Notes: generated by a model from the sequence alone, not told the origin. A stretch of DNA of 64,000 bases from DATKCF01 sp035513345 (GCA_035513345.1 DATKCF010000036.1:1-64000); one strand, 5' to 3'; counted from the stretch's first letter, positions 24,005 through 36,722 are shown. Made by a program: numbers and translations.

Positions 24005-24935
24005 GCCGGCCGGGGCAGGGCCTGTTGCCAGGGCAGCCGTCGTCTCGACGGCCGCTGCCGTGCTGCTCGTGCTGGCCGTCGGGTGCGGCTACGACGCCGA
24101 ACCCGCGATCGCCCGCGGTGACCGGTTCTGGGCAGACTCGAACTACACCGCGGCGCTGGCCGAATACCGGTTGGCGGTCGACCAGGACCGCAACGATGAA
24201 GCGCTATCGCGGGCCGCGCACGCCTACATCAGGACGGGCCAGTTCGAACGGGCCCGGGAGATGTACGACGAACTCATCGCGGCAGACTCGGCCTGGGCCG
24301 ACCAGGCGATCTTCGACTACGTGACCGTCGCGCAGCGCGCGCAGGTCCGGTCCGACAGGTACGGCCTGGCCAGCGCGGTCGACGCGGCGCTCGACCTCCG
24401 GCCCGGGCTGCCACTCGATGAGTTCGCCGTGCCGCTGGCCCGCTACTACGCGTCGACGGGCGACCCGTCACGGGCGATCGACTTCTACGAGCGAGCCCTG
24501 ACGGCGGCCGAGCCCGACAGCGTGGGAACCCTGCTGTTCGAGATTGCTCAGGTCCACGAGGGCCAGGGCAACTGTTCGGAGGCGATCGGCTTTTTCACGA
24601 CGTTCCGGTCGCGGTCGCCGCGCGACAGGCGTCTGGCGGACGCGAGCTGGCAGATCGGCTCATGTTCGTTCCAGCTTGCCCGTCAGGCGCACCAGGCGGG
24701 CGATCTCGAGGAAGGCCTGCGCCAGCTCGATCGCCTGATCGCGCTCGGTGTGCCGCTGAATCTGATCGACGACGCATGGTTCGAACGCGGCGAGATCCTG
24801 CTCGAACTGGGTCGCCGCGACGACGCATTGTTCTCGTACGTCCGCGTGCTCGAGGAGAATCCCACCGGTACGGGCCAGATCGTCGAGCGCGCGCGCAGCC
24901 GCATCGATCTGCTCCGGTTCGGCCGTGACCGCTGA
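23997..24935 (+). CDS. Probable TPR lipoprotein
   Basis: 312 residues from GTG 23997, selected because it gives a full signal sequence: basic start, hydrophobic run AAAVLLVLAV and a lipobox ending at Cys30 (LAVGC). The mature part is rich in TPR-like helices (YTAALAEYRLAVDQDRNDEAL, FERAREMYDELIAAD). It probably sits at the periplasmic face of a membrane. It lies between a TPR gene and bamD and may work with the envelope-assembly lipoprotein next to it; that is inference. Confidence 0.8.
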   Translation: MREPAGAGPVARAAVVSTAAAVLLVLAVGCGYDAEPAIARGDRFWADSNYTAALAEYRLAVDQDRNDEALSRAAHAYIRTGQFERAREMYDELIAADSAWADQAIFDYVTVAQRAQVRSDRYGLASAVDAALDLRPGLPLDEFAVPLARYYASTGDPSRAIDFYERALTAAEPDSVGTLLFEIAQVHEGQGNCSEAIGFFTTFRSRSPRDRRLADASWQIGSCSFQLARQAHQAGDLEEGLRQLDRLIALGVPLNLIDDAWFERGEILLELGRRDDALFSYVRVLEENPTGTGQIVERARSRIDLLRFGRDR

Positions 24936-25038
24936 GGCCATGGCCGCGCACCTCTTTCGCATCCACTCTGAAACCAGATTCCCGGCTCCGGGTATCCATG
25001 CGGTCGTGAAAAACGGAACTCGAGGGCGAAAACGCGCG

Positions 25039-25782
25039 ATGCGGATGAGAACGATCGTAACGCTGCTGGCCGCCATGGTCGTCGCTGGCTGCGGTTCGCG
25101 CGGTCCACTGCTGTCGGATTTCGACGCGGACCAGCTGCTGGCGCACGCGGCCGAGCGGACCGAAGCGCGAAAGTGGGACGACGCCGCGCGCGCGCTCGAA
25201 ACCTTCATATTCCAGTATCCGACGCATCCGCGGTACCAGGAAGCACGGTTCCTGCTGGGCGATGTCTACTACCAGCGGAGAGATTATCTGTCAGCGGCGG
25301 CCGAGTTCGGTCGCCTGGCGGATGATTTTCCGACCGGCGAGCTGGCCGACGATTCGCGCTATCGCGTGTGCCAATCGTTCTACGAGGTGTCGCCGAAGCC
25401 GCAGCTCGACCAGGAATACACGACGACTGCGATCATGCATTGCGAATCGCTGATCGGGTACTATCCGGACAGCGAGTTCGCGCCGCAGGCCCGTCAGCTT
25501 GTTTCCGAACTCACCGACAAGCTCTCGGAGAAGCTGTATCTGACGGGCAGCAACTACCTGCGGCAGGGTGTGCCCGATGCGGCCATCATCTACTTCAACG
25601 ATGTACTCGAGCGGTATCCTGCATCATCGGGAGCGCCGAAGGCGTTGTACGGTCTGTACGAGGCCTACACGGCGATCCGCTACGTCGAAGATGCGGACGT
25701 GGCGAAGGAACGCCTGCTGCGCGAGTTCCCGGAGAGCGAAGAAGCCCGTCGCCTCGGAGGCAGCCGCGCAGGTCCGCAGTGA
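25039..25782 (+). CDS. bamD: Outer membrane assembly lipoprotein BamD
   Basis: 247 residues from ATG 25039, which gives a short signal peptide with a lipobox at Cys18 (VVAGC). The open frame extends to 24925 but that lead is not signal-like. Five TPR-like repeats follow, with the BamD/YfiO pattern of LETFIFQYPTHPRYQEARFLLGD (read in parts) and FGRLADDFPTGE. BamD joins BamA in inserting beta-barrel proteins such as the LptD encoded at 44959. It overlaps nadD by 4 bases. Confidence 0.88.
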   Translation: MRMRTIVTLLAAMVVAGCGSRGPLLSDFDADQLLAHAAERTEARKWDDAARALETFIFQYPTHPRYQEARFLLGDVYYQRRDYLSAAAEFGRLADDFPTGELADDSRYRVCQSFYEVSPKPQLDQEYTTTAIMHCESLIGYYPDSEFAPQARQLVSELTDKLSEKLYLTGSNYLRQGVPDAAIIYFNDVLERYPASSGAPKALYGLYEAYTAIRYVEDADVAKERLLREFPESEEARRLGGSRAGPQ

Positions 25783-26384
25783 AGCTCGGCGTCTTCGGCG
25801 GCACATTCGACCCTCCGCACATCGGCCACCTGATCGCGGCGCAGGATGCGAAATCCGCGCTGGCTCTCGACCGCGTGATCTTCGTTCCGGCCGCGGTGCC
25901 GCCCCACAAGCGAGACGACACCGTGTCGGCCGCAGGGACCCGGCTGGCGATGGTGCGGGCCGCAATCGCGGGGGCGGACGGCTTCGAGGTCGATGACCTC
26001 GAGCTTCGTCGCGGTGGCCCGTCATGGACCGTCGACACGCTGCGCGAACTGGCCGCCCGGCTGCCCGGTTCAGAGCTGTTTCTGCTGATCGGGTCCGACC
26101 AGCATGCGGAGTTCGAGAGCTGGCGTGAACCCGACAAGATCGGGCAACTGGCGAAGGTTGCCGTGCTCACGCGAGAGAACGGGGTCCGTCAGGCGGCCGG
26201 CGTCCACACCGTCCGCGTCACGCGGATCGATGTATCATCGACCGACATCAGACGACGTACGGCCGAAGGCCAGCCGATCCGGTTCCTCGTGCCCGCGGCC
26301 GTCGAAGCGCTCATCCGGTTGCACGGTCTGTATGGCGCGATACCGGGGGACCGGGACCGGATCGGCATCGTACCCGGGGGGTAG
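25779..26384 (+). CDS. nadD: Nicotinate-nucleotide adenylyltransferase
   Basis: 201 residues from GTG 25779, giving MKLGVFGGTFDPPHIGHL, the nucleotidyltransferase T/HxGH signature. The C-terminal ISSTxIR-type motif reads VSSTDIRRR. It makes deamido-NAD from nicotinate mononucleotide and ATP in the NAD pathway. The longer open frame back to 25368 lies in bamD. The 15-residue Gly/Asp/Arg tail is not conserved. Confidence 0.94.
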   Translation: MKLGVFGGTFDPPHIGHLIAAQDAKSALALDRVIFVPAAVPPHKRDDTVSAAGTRLAMVRAAIAGADGFEVDDLELRRGGPSWTVDTLRELAARLPGSELFLLIGSDQHAEFESWREPDKIGQLAKVAVLTRENGVRQAAGVHTVRVTRIDVSSTDIRRRTAEGQPIRFLVPAAVEALIRLHGLYGAIPGDRDRIGIVPGG

Positions 26385-26401
26385 AATTCCAATTGGACAA
26401 A

Positions 26402-26427
26402 GGCCGACCTTCCACGGGAAGGTGGCC
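26402..26427 (+). promoter_or_regulatory. Hairpin in the secA leader region
   Basis: ACCTTCC at 26407-26413 pairs with GGAAGGT at 26417-26423 around the loop ACG, extended by GGCC/GGCC outside one bulged G. TAGAAT at 26392-26397 just before it resembles a -10 element with no convincing -35. The hairpin has no T tract, so it may be part of the secA 5' leader rather than a terminator. The remaining 90 bp to secA show nothing else. Confidence 0.35.
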
Positions 26428-26516
26428 CGGCGGTTGAGCGGCGGGCGGGCGGCCATAGCGGACGCGGGCTCCGGCTGGCGAGGTGCGATGCCGGTCCGGT
26501 CATCACAGCGGAAATC

Positions 26517-29804
<3,288 letters not shown>

Positions 29805-29860
29805 GCCACGTACGGGGCGTCTGACCGGCCGGCCGCCGGCGAGCCCGGGAAGGCAGTGAA

Positions 29861-30586
29861 ATGAGCGGTACGGCGAGCACGGCCCGTGGAGCGGGCCGCC
29901 GGGGTATAAAGGGCTGGCCAGCGGGGGATCGGCCGCGCGAACGTCTGACGGGCGCCGGCGCGTCCGCGTTGAGCACTCGCGAATTGCTCGCGATCCTGAT
30001 CGGTAGCGGGACGGCCGGTCGCACTGCACTCGAAGTGGCTGGCGAACTGATCGGCGAGTCCGGCGGTTCGTTGCGACGGCTGGCGGCCGCCTCGCCACGC
30101 GAGTTCGTGGGAATCGCGGGCGTCGGACCGGCTGTCGCGGCAAGGGTGAGCGCGGCGCTCGAACTCGGACGACGAATGGCGAGAGAAGGTCCGGAGGAAC
30201 GCGGTCGCATCCGCGGAGCGCGCGACGTCTATGACCGTTGCGCGCCCGGCCTTCGCGATCTGAAGCGGGAAGAGTTCCGCATCCTGATGCTGAACACACA
30301 GCACGCGGTCACGCGCGAGATGGTCGTGACGGTGGGCACCCTGGACACGTCGGTCGTGCACCCTCGCGAGGTGTTCCGCCAGGCGGTCCTCGAGAGCGCG
30401 GCCGCGATCGTTCTGGTTCACAATCATCCGTCCGGTGACCCGACACCGTCACCGGAGGACCGGTCCGTGACTGCACAGCTTGTGGCGGCGGGACGCACGC
30501 TCGGCATACCCGTCCTCGACCACGTCGTGGTCGGTGATGGCTGCTACGTGTCGTTCGTCGAGGCGGGGCTTCTGCCCAGGGCGTAA
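29861..30586 (+). CDS. radC: RadC-family JAMM/MPN+ protein
   Basis: 241 residues. An N-terminal helix-hairpin-helix region with LSTRELLAILIGSGT and GIAGVGPAVAARVSAALELG is followed by the MPN+ domain with EFRILMLNTQHAV and the metal motif HNHPSGDPTPSPED. The active-site HxH...D is intact. The cellular role of RadC is unclear despite its name; it is a predicted metalloprotease-like or DNA-related enzyme. Spaced 56 bp after secA and 2 bp before the next gene. Confidence 0.93.
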   Translation: MSGTASTARGAGRRGIKGWPAGDRPRERLTGAGASALSTRELLAILIGSGTAGRTALEVAGELIGESGGSLRRLAAASPREFVGIAGVGPAVAARVSAALELGRRMAREGPEERGRIRGARDVYDRCAPGLRDLKREEFRILMLNTQHAVTREMVVTVGTLDTSVVHPREVFRQAVLESAAAIVLVHNHPSGDPTPSPEDRSVTAQLVAAGRTLGIPVLDHVVVGDGCYVSFVEAGLLPRA

Positions 30587-30588
30587 GC

Positions 30589-32802
30589 ATGGCGACGACG
30601 GAATACACGGTACAGGCCGCAACGGCGCTGGCGGCGCTGCCCGAGAGGCTGCGGGCGACGCTCGAAATGAACGCGGACCGGCTCGATCTGGGCAAGGTCG
30701 CGCGGGCATGGGAGTTCAGCGCGAACGCACACCGCGGCCAGAAGCGGGCGTCGGGCGAGGACTTCACCGTGCATCTGGTCGAGGTCGCGAAGATCCTGGC
30801 CGACCTCCAGCTCGATGAGATCTCAATCACTGCCGCGCTGATCCACGACGTCATCGAAGACACCGACACAACGTACGAGGACGTTGTGCGCGAGTTCGGC
30901 CCCGAGGTCGCGCGCATCGTCGACGGCGTCACCAAGATCGGCAAGGTCCAGTTCCAGTCGACCACCGAGCAGCAGGTCGAGAACTACCGGAAACTGCTGC
31001 TGTCCATGGCGCAGGACGCCCGCGTGATCGTCATCAAGCTCGCGGACCGGTTGCACAACATGCGGACCCTGGAGCACCTGCGGCCGGAGAAACAGCACCG
31101 TATCGCGCTCGAGACGCGCGAGATCTACGCGCCGCTCGCGCACCGGCTGGGCATGGCCCAGCTGCGGTGGGAACTGGAAGACCTGTCGTTCAAGCACCTC
31201 GAGCCGGAGTCCTACCGCGAGCTTGCGAACAAGATCGCGCAGCGCCGCAACTCGCGCGAAGGCCAGATCGAAGGTCTGCGCGGCCCGCTCGAGGACGAGC
31301 TTCGCCAGGCGGGTATTCCATGCGAGGTCTTCGGCCGGCCCAAGCACCTCTGGTCCATACACCGGAAAATGCTGCAGCGCGGAAAGCCGTACGAGGAGAT
31401 CTACGACCTCATGGCGATCCGGGTCATCACCGACACGGTCGGCAACTGCTACCACGCGCTCGGCGTCATCCACAACCGGTGGACGCCGCTGCAGGAGCGG
31501 TTCCATGATTACATCGCGACGCCCAAGTCCAACATGTACCGGTCGCTGCACACGACCATCTTCGGGCCGGGCGGCAGGCTGTACGAGATCCAGATCCGCA
31601 CGCACGAGATGCACCGGACGGCCGAATACGGAATCGCGGCGCACTGGCGCTACAAGGAAGGCGAGCGTCGGGCCGCTGACGAGGTTGACGAACGGCTGAC
31701 CTGGTTCCGGCAGGTTCTCGAGTGGCAGCAGGACACGCGCGAGCCCGAGGAATTCATGGAGTTCCTCCGGATCGACCTGTTCCACGACGAGATCTTCGTG
31801 TTCACGCCGAAGGGCGATGTCAAGCAGTTGCCGAAGGGCGCGACGCCGATCGATTTCGCGTTCGCGGTCCACACGGAGGTCGGCTACCACTGCGCGGGCG
31901 CGCGCATCAATGGCCGTATCGCGCCGCTGTCGCGGGAGCTGAAGAATGGCGACACGATCGAGGTCGTGACGGATACGCGCCAGAAGCCGTCACGCGACTG
32001 GCTCGCGTTCGTGACGACGGCGAGGGCGCGCCAGAAGATCCGGCACTGGATCAAGTCGGAGGAGGGAACGGCATCGGTGCAGCTCGGTCGCGAGCTGTTC
32101 GAGCGGGAGCTTCGCAAGGCCAGGAAGCCGAAGCCGGATACGGCGACAATGCAGCGGGCGGCGGAAGGGCTGCACCTGTCGAACTGGGAGCAGGTACTGA
32201 CGGCGCTCGGGCGGGGCGACATCGGTCCGGCCGCGATCCTGTCGCAGTTGTTCCCGGGCGAGGAAGTCATCCCGGCCAAGCCACCGACCGCGTTCGAGCG
32301 GCTGGTCGACCGCGTTCGCGGCACGGGCCGTGGTGTGAAGATCCAGGGTCTCGACAACATGATGGTCCGGTATTCACAGTGCTGCCAGCCGGTACCGGGC
32401 GACAACGTGATCGGGTACATCACGCGGGGCCGTGGCATCTCGATCCATCGGGTGGACTGTCCGAACGTGCTCAATCTGTCTTCGCATCCGGAGCGGCGAG
32501 TCGAGATCGACTGGGCGAGCGAGGAGGATTCGCGGTTCCTTGTCAGGCTCGTGGTCGAGGGCAATGACCGGCGTGGCCTGTTGTCGGATGTGGCGAGTGC
32601 GATCACATCGACGGGCACGAACATCCAGGCGGCGGAAATGAAGGCCGTGGAGGGCGGCATGTCGGGCGCATTCGTGGTCGAGGTCCAGGATCTTGCGCAT
32701 CTGAAGAAGGTCATCAAGTCGATCCGTCGCGTGAACGGACTGCACTCGGTCGAGCGGCGGGAGCACGTAAGCGCGCAGCTCGAGATCGACGCCGACGCAT
32801 AG
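30589..32802 (+). CDS. (p)ppGpp synthetase/hydrolase, Rel/SpoT type
   Basis: 737 residues, full-length long RSH protein. The HD hydrolase domain is intact: His62, His86-Asp87 in ALIHDVIEDTD and Asp153 in KLADRLHNMRT. The synthetase domain has YDLMAIRVI and the catalytic-loop region at 304-307 reading RFHD where bifunctional enzymes normally have RxKD; His306 replaces the Lys. TGS (FTPKGDVKQLPKGATPIDFA) and C-terminal ACT domains follow. It is the stringent-response alarmone enzyme; both activities are predicted, with the altered motif noted as a finding. Confidence 0.94.
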   Translation: MATTEYTVQAATALAALPERLRATLEMNADRLDLGKVARAWEFSANAHRGQKRASGEDFTVHLVEVAKILADLQLDEISITAALIHDVIEDTDTTYEDVVREFGPEVARIVDGVTKIGKVQFQSTTEQQVENYRKLLLSMAQDARVIVIKLADRLHNMRTLEHLRPEKQHRIALETREIYAPLAHRLGMAQLRWELEDLSFKHLEPESYRELANKIAQRRNSREGQIEGLRGPLEDELRQAGIPCEVFGRPKHLWSIHRKMLQRGKPYEEIYDLMAIRVITDTVGNCYHALGVIHNRWTPLQERFHDYIATPKSNMYRSLHTTIFGPGGRLYEIQIRTHEMHRTAEYGIAAHWRYKEGERRAADEVDERLTWFRQVLEWQQDTREPEEFMEFLRIDLFHDEIFVFTPKGDVKQLPKGATPIDFAFAVHTEVGYHCAGARINGRIAPLSRELKNGDTIEVVTDTRQKPSRDWLAFVTTARARQKIRHWIKSEEGTASVQLGRELFERELRKARKPKPDTATMQRAAEGLHLSNWEQVLTALGRGDIGPAAILSQLFPGEEVIPAKPPTAFERLVDRVRGTGRGVKIQGLDNMMVRYSQCCQPVPGDNVIGYITRGRGISIHRVDCPNVLNLSSHPERRVEIDWASEEDSRFLVRLVVEGNDRRGLLSDVASAITSTGTNIQAAEMKAVEGGMSGAFVVEVQDLAHLKKVIKSIRRVNGLHSVERREHVSAQLEIDADA

Positions 32803-32804
32803 AC

Positions 32805-34832
32805 GTGGCAAAATTCGAACTGGAGTTGCCGTTCGGCCTGTCCGGCGACCAGCCGCAGGCGATCCGCGAACTGAGTGCGGGACTGGGCCGTGGCGACACG
32901 TTCCAGACGCTGCTTGGCGTAACGGGTTCGGGCAAGACGGTGACAATGGCGTCCGTGATCGCGGAGTACGGTCGGCCGACGCTTGTCATGAGCCACAACA
33001 AGACGCTTGCGGCGCAGCTGTACGGCGAGATGAAGTCGTTTTTCCCGCGTAACGCGGTCGAGTACTTCATCTCGTACTACGACTACTACCAGCCGGAGGC
33101 GTACGTGCCGACGACGGACACGTACATCGAGAAGGACTCGTCGATCAACGAGGACATCGAGAGGCTGCGGCTGCGTTCGACATCGTCGCTGATGGAACGG
33201 GACGACGTGATCATTGTCGCATCGATCTCGTGCATCTACGGACTGGGCGACCCGCGCGAGTACCGCGAGCTGATGCTGGTTCTCGAGACGGGCCAGGAGA
33301 TCACGCGGCGCGACGTGCTGCAGGGCCTGGTCCGCATCCAGTACGCGCGCAACGATGTCGAGTTCACGCGTGGCTCGTTCCGCGTGCGAGGCGACGTGGT
33401 GGAGCTGTTCCCGGCGTACGAGGAGCAGGCGGTCCGGATCGAGATGTTCGGCGATGAGATCGAGCGGATCACACGCTTCGATCCGCTCACGGGCAAGACG
33501 ATCACCCGACTCGACCGGGCGGCGATCTACCCGGCGACACACTTCGTGACGCAGCGCAGCACGGTGGAGCGCGCTGTCGATCGGATCCGCATCGAGCTGG
33601 ACGAGCGATTGCTGGAGTTGCGCGGCGCTGGTCGCCTGCTGGAGGCGCAGCGGCTGGAACAGCGGACGCAGTTCGACATCGAGATGCTGCTCGAGATCGG
33701 GACGTGTCCGGGCGTGGAGAACTACTCGCGGCACCTGACGGGTCGCGCGGAAGGCGAAAGGCCGGCCTGCCTGTTCGACTACTTCCCGCAGGACTTCCTG
33801 CTGATCATCGACGAGTCGCACCAGTCGGTTCCGCAGATCCGCGGGATGTACAACGGTGATCGCGCCCGCAAGACGGTTCTGGTCGAACACGGGTTCCGGC
33901 TGCCGAGTGCGCTGGACAACCGGCCGCTGCGATTCGAGGAGTGGGAATCGCTGATCGAGCGGGCGATCTTCGTGTCGGCGACGCCGGGCGAATACGAGCT
34001 GACGAAGTCGGGCGGTGTCGTTGTCGAGCAACTGATCCGGCCGACCGGGCTGCTCGATCCGATCGTCGACATCCGGCCGATCAAGGGCCAGATCGACGAT
34101 CTGATTGCGGAGATCCGCGAGCGCGAGAGCAGAGGCGAGCGCGTTCTGGTGACGACGCTCACGAAGAGGATGGCCGAGGATCTGACCGATTATCTGCGGC
34201 AGGTCGGCATACGTGTCCGCTACATGCACTCCGAAGTCGTGGCGATCGAGCGCATGGAGATCCTGCGCGACCTGCGGCTTGGCAGGTTCGATGTGCTCGT
34301 GGGCATCAACCTGCTGCGGGAGGGGCTGGATCTGCCCGAGGTCTCGCTGGTCGCGATCCTGGATGCGGACAAGGAAGGGTTCCTTCGCGATGAGCGGTCG
34401 CTGATCCAGACGATCGGTCGCGCGGCGCGCAACGTGAGCGCGAAGGCGATCATGTACGCCGACAGGATGACCGGCTCGATGCGCAGGTGCATCGATGAAA
34501 CGGACCGCCGCCGCGAGATCCAGCGGCAGTACAACACCGAGCACGGGATCACGCCGCGCACGATTCGCAAGACGGTCGAGGAACTGATGCTGAGCACGCG
34601 GGTGGCGGATGCGCGCGGTGACGGCGCGAAGGCAGCCGGGATCCGTGTCGCCGAACGAGGCGCGAGCTACGCCGAAGAGGTCAACCTCGAGGAATGGGCG
34701 AAGATTCTCGAACAGCAGATGAGCGACGCCGCGTCGAACCAGGATTTCGAGCGGGCGGCGGTCCTGCGCGACGAACTGATGGAGGTGCGGGCCCGGCTCG
34801 GGTTGGAGACGGCCCGTGGTCCGGGCGTCTGA
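32805..34832 (+). CDS. uvrB: UvrABC system protein B
   Basis: 675 residues from GTG 32805, two bases after the previous stop. Walker A GVTGSGKT is at residues 38-45. The beta-hairpin that grips damaged DNA reads YYDYYQPEAYVPTTDTYIEK, the helicase motifs include SCIYGLGDP and LREGLDLPEVSLVAILDADK, and a C-terminal UVR motif (QDFERAAVLRDEL) contacts UvrC. It verifies lesions in nucleotide excision repair. UvrA and UvrC are not in the window. Confidence 0.97.
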   Translation: MAKFELELPFGLSGDQPQAIRELSAGLGRGDTFQTLLGVTGSGKTVTMASVIAEYGRPTLVMSHNKTLAAQLYGEMKSFFPRNAVEYFISYYDYYQPEAYVPTTDTYIEKDSSINEDIERLRLRSTSSLMERDDVIIVASISCIYGLGDPREYRELMLVLETGQEITRRDVLQGLVRIQYARNDVEFTRGSFRVRGDVVELFPAYEEQAVRIEMFGDEIERITRFDPLTGKTITRLDRAAIYPATHFVTQRSTVERAVDRIRIELDERLLELRGAGRLLEAQRLEQRTQFDIEMLLEIGTCPGVENYSRHLTGRAEGERPACLFDYFPQDFLLIIDESHQSVPQIRGMYNGDRARKTVLVEHGFRLPSALDNRPLRFEEWESLIERAIFVSATPGEYELTKSGGVVVEQLIRPTGLLDPIVDIRPIKGQIDDLIAEIRERESRGERVLVTTLTKRMAEDLTDYLRQVGIRVRYMHSEVVAIERMEILRDLRLGRFDVLVGINLLREGLDLPEVSLVAILDADKEGFLRDERSLIQTIGRAARNVSAKAIMYADRMTGSMRRCIDETDRRREIQRQYNTEHGITPRTIRKTVEELMLSTRVADARGDGAKAAGIRVAERGASYAEEVNLEEWAKILEQQMSDAASNQDFERAAVLRDELMEVRARLGLETARGPGV

Positions 34833-35266
34833 TCGTCGACGAGAGCGGACTCACGGCATGGGGTGAGCGCATCGGCGCGACGATCGGGACGCCGGCGTTC
34901 ATCGGACTGCGAGGCCCGCTGGGCGCCGGCAAGTCGGTTCTCGCGCGGGCCATCGCGCGCGGCGCGGGCGTGACCGGGACCATGCCGTCACCCACGTTCA
35001 ACCTGGTGCTTCGCTACGATGGCCGTGACGGCCGCACCATTCTGCATGTCGATCTGTTCCGGCTGAACGACCCCGCCGAAGTCTGGGAGCTGGGCTGGTC
35101 CGAGCTCGGCGCGCCAGGCGAGATCGCACTCGTCGAATGGCCCGAACGTGCCGAGTCCCTGCTACCGCCCGCGCGCTGGGACATCCTGATCGAGCCCGTG
35201 GCCGACCCGCTGCTTCGGCGAGTGAGCCTGGAACTGGCCGCGGACGCGCCGGACCTGGCCCGATGA
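34694..35266 (+). CDS. tsaE: tRNA threonylcarbamoyladenosine biosynthesis protein TsaE
   Basis: The ATPase of the t6A37 tRNA modification complex. Walker A is GPLGAGKS, followed by MPSPTFNLV and HVDLFRL, ending with LVEWPERAESLLPPAR. The coordinates use ATG 34694, the only ATG/GTG/TTG in frame upstream of Walker A, but this overlaps uvrB by 139 bp and its first 45 residues look like out-of-frame uvrB. Similarity begins near 34829, where a CTG overlaps the uvrB stop as CTGA; starting there gives about 145 residues, the usual size. The true start is uncertain. It is coupled to tsaB. Confidence 0.88.
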   Translation: MGEDSRTADERRRVEPGFRAGGGPARRTDGGAGPARVGDGPWSGRLIVDESGLTAWGERIGATIGTPAFIGLRGPLGAGKSVLARAIARGAGVTGTMPSPTFNLVLRYDGRDGRTILHVDLFRLNDPAEVWELGWSELGAPGEIALVEWPERAESLLPPARWDILIEPVADPLLRRVSLELAADAPDLAR

Positions 35267-36003
35267 GGGTGCCGCAGGCAGGTGGAGCGCGCGGCAAACC
35301 GTCATGGACGCAAGGCGACATCGGGCCGGACGGTCCCGTCCTCGCACTCGACACGGCAACGACGCTGGGCACGGTCGCGGTCGGTCGGGAGGGGCGCCTG
35401 CTCTGCGAAGTGACACTCGGTGTGGCGGTGCGGCACTCCGAATCACTCCTGCCGGCCGTCCGCTTCGTGCTCGAGTCCGCGCACGTGACGCCCTCCGACG
35501 TCGTCGCGATCGTGGCCGGCGGCGGGCCCGGCTCATTCACCGGCGTTCGCATCGCCGGCGCGACGGCCAAGGGAATGGTTCACGCGCTGGGGATCCCGCT
35601 GTTCGCCTATTCGAGCCTTACGGGCCTGGCGGCTGGCGCGGGCGTGAGCGATCGGCCGGTCTGCGCTTTGATCGACGCGCGCGGGGACGAGGTGTTCGCC
35701 GCCTGCTACCTGTTTCCCGCGGGCGGCGGCTTCGAGACCCTGTTGGAACCAGCCGTCATCGATCTGGCGGAGTTGACCGGCCTGCTGGCGGACCGGGCGC
35801 CGGTCTGGGTCGGGGAAGCCGCACTCCGGTTCGCCGACCGGCTGGCACCGCACGGCGAAGTGGCCGGTGCGGTACTCGCCGTGCCGCGGGCATCGTCACT
35901 GCTCTGGCTGGCGAGAGTTGCACCGGCCCAGGGGCTCATCGACGAGCCGTCGCGATGGACACCGGACTACGGACGGCTGCCCGGCGTCAAGCGGCCCGCA
36001 TGA
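35263..36003 (+). CDS. tsaB: tRNA threonylcarbamoyladenosine biosynthesis protein TsaB
   Basis: 246 residues from ATG 35263, overlapping tsaE by 4 bases. After a variable lead of about 25 residues it has the ASKHA-fold start PVLALDTATTLGTVAVG, the GGGPGSFTGVRIAGATAKGM motif and LIDARGDEVFAA. TsaB pairs with TsaD and TsaE to make t6A; TsaD is not in the window. The frame is open back to 35137 inside tsaE. It overlaps rimI by 4 bases. Confidence 0.93.
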   Translation: MRVPQAGGARGKPSWTQGDIGPDGPVLALDTATTLGTVAVGREGRLLCEVTLGVAVRHSESLLPAVRFVLESAHVTPSDVVAIVAGGGPGSFTGVRIAGATAKGMVHALGIPLFAYSSLTGLAAGAGVSDRPVCALIDARGDEVFAACYLFPAGGGFETLLEPAVIDLAELTGLLADRAPVWVGEAALRFADRLAPHGEVAGAVLAVPRASSLLWLARVAPAQGLIDEPSRWTPDYGRLPGVKRPA

Positions 36004-36485
36004 GCCTGCAGGAGAACGGCGCCGTCGGTGAGATCCGGCTGCGCGAGATCGTCGGCGCGGACCTCAAAGCCGTCCACCGGATCGAGGTCGAATCGTACTC
36101 GGTGCCGTGGAGCCTCGCCACGTTCCGGAACCTCGTCGACCGGCCGGATACCGACATGATCGCCGCGGAGGCGGGCGGCAGGGTCGTCGGCTATGTGATC
36201 AGCTGGTTCGTAGTGGACCAGGGTGAACTGGGCAACATCGCGGTTGCGACGACATGGCGGCGCCGCGGCATCGGCCGGCTCCTCGTCGAAGCCGCGCTCG
36301 ACCGCGCTCGGTCGAGGGGGATCCGGGAGGTCTATCTCGAGGTGCGGCGCAGCAATACGGGAGCGCAGCGACTCTACCGCGAGTTCGGGTTCAGCAAGGT
36401 CGGCGTCCGCCGCGGCTACTATGTCGAGCCCTTCGAGGATGCGCTCGTGATGCGGCGCCCGCTGCGCGAGATCGAGCCCGCGTAG
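36000..36485 (+). CDS. rimI: Ribosomal-protein-alanine N-acetyltransferase RimI-like
   Basis: 161 residues from ATG 36000, a GNAT-fold acetyltransferase. The acetyl-CoA site reads VATTWRRRGIGRLLVEAAL and the C-terminal part has EVRRSNTGAQRLYREFGF. The motif NIAVATTWRRRGIG and its position after tsaB are typical of RimI, which in E. coli acetylates the N terminus of S18. The actual substrate here is not shown by sequence. Confidence 0.9.
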   Translation: MSLQENGAVGEIRLREIVGADLKAVHRIEVESYSVPWSLATFRNLVDRPDTDMIAAEAGGRVVGYVISWFVVDQGELGNIAVATTWRRRGIGRLLVEAALDRARSRGIREVYLEVRRSNTGAQRLYREFGFSKVGVRRGYYVEPFEDALVMRRPLREIEPA

Positions 36486-36722
36486 ACCGGTCGCGGCGGG
36501 CCGGCCCGGGGAGCGCTGATCCATCCGGGCCGAGGTGCCGATACTCCAGGGTGACGCAGGCCCCCCGGTGCGCGTGCGCAACTGCCAGGTCCTCGAATGG
36601 TCATCCTGGCGGCGCACGGCACGGGAGGGGTCGGTACGGTTGGCGATGGCGGCCGGGACAACGATTTCCCGACGCGAGCCCGCACGACCGAAGTGGACAC
36701 CCTTGAAGGAGTGAGTCGCCCC

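Noticed and set aside
24001..24324. An ATG/GTG frame overlapping the start of the TPR lipoprotein gene
   Set aside because: It is out of frame with the clear lipobox-bearing protein starting at GTG 23997 and gives an Arg/Pro/Ser-rich translation.
36486..36722. Possible tRNA or small RNA in the rimI-LysM gap
   Set aside because: No cloverleaf, no T-loop consensus; only GC-rich hairpins of low specificity are seen.
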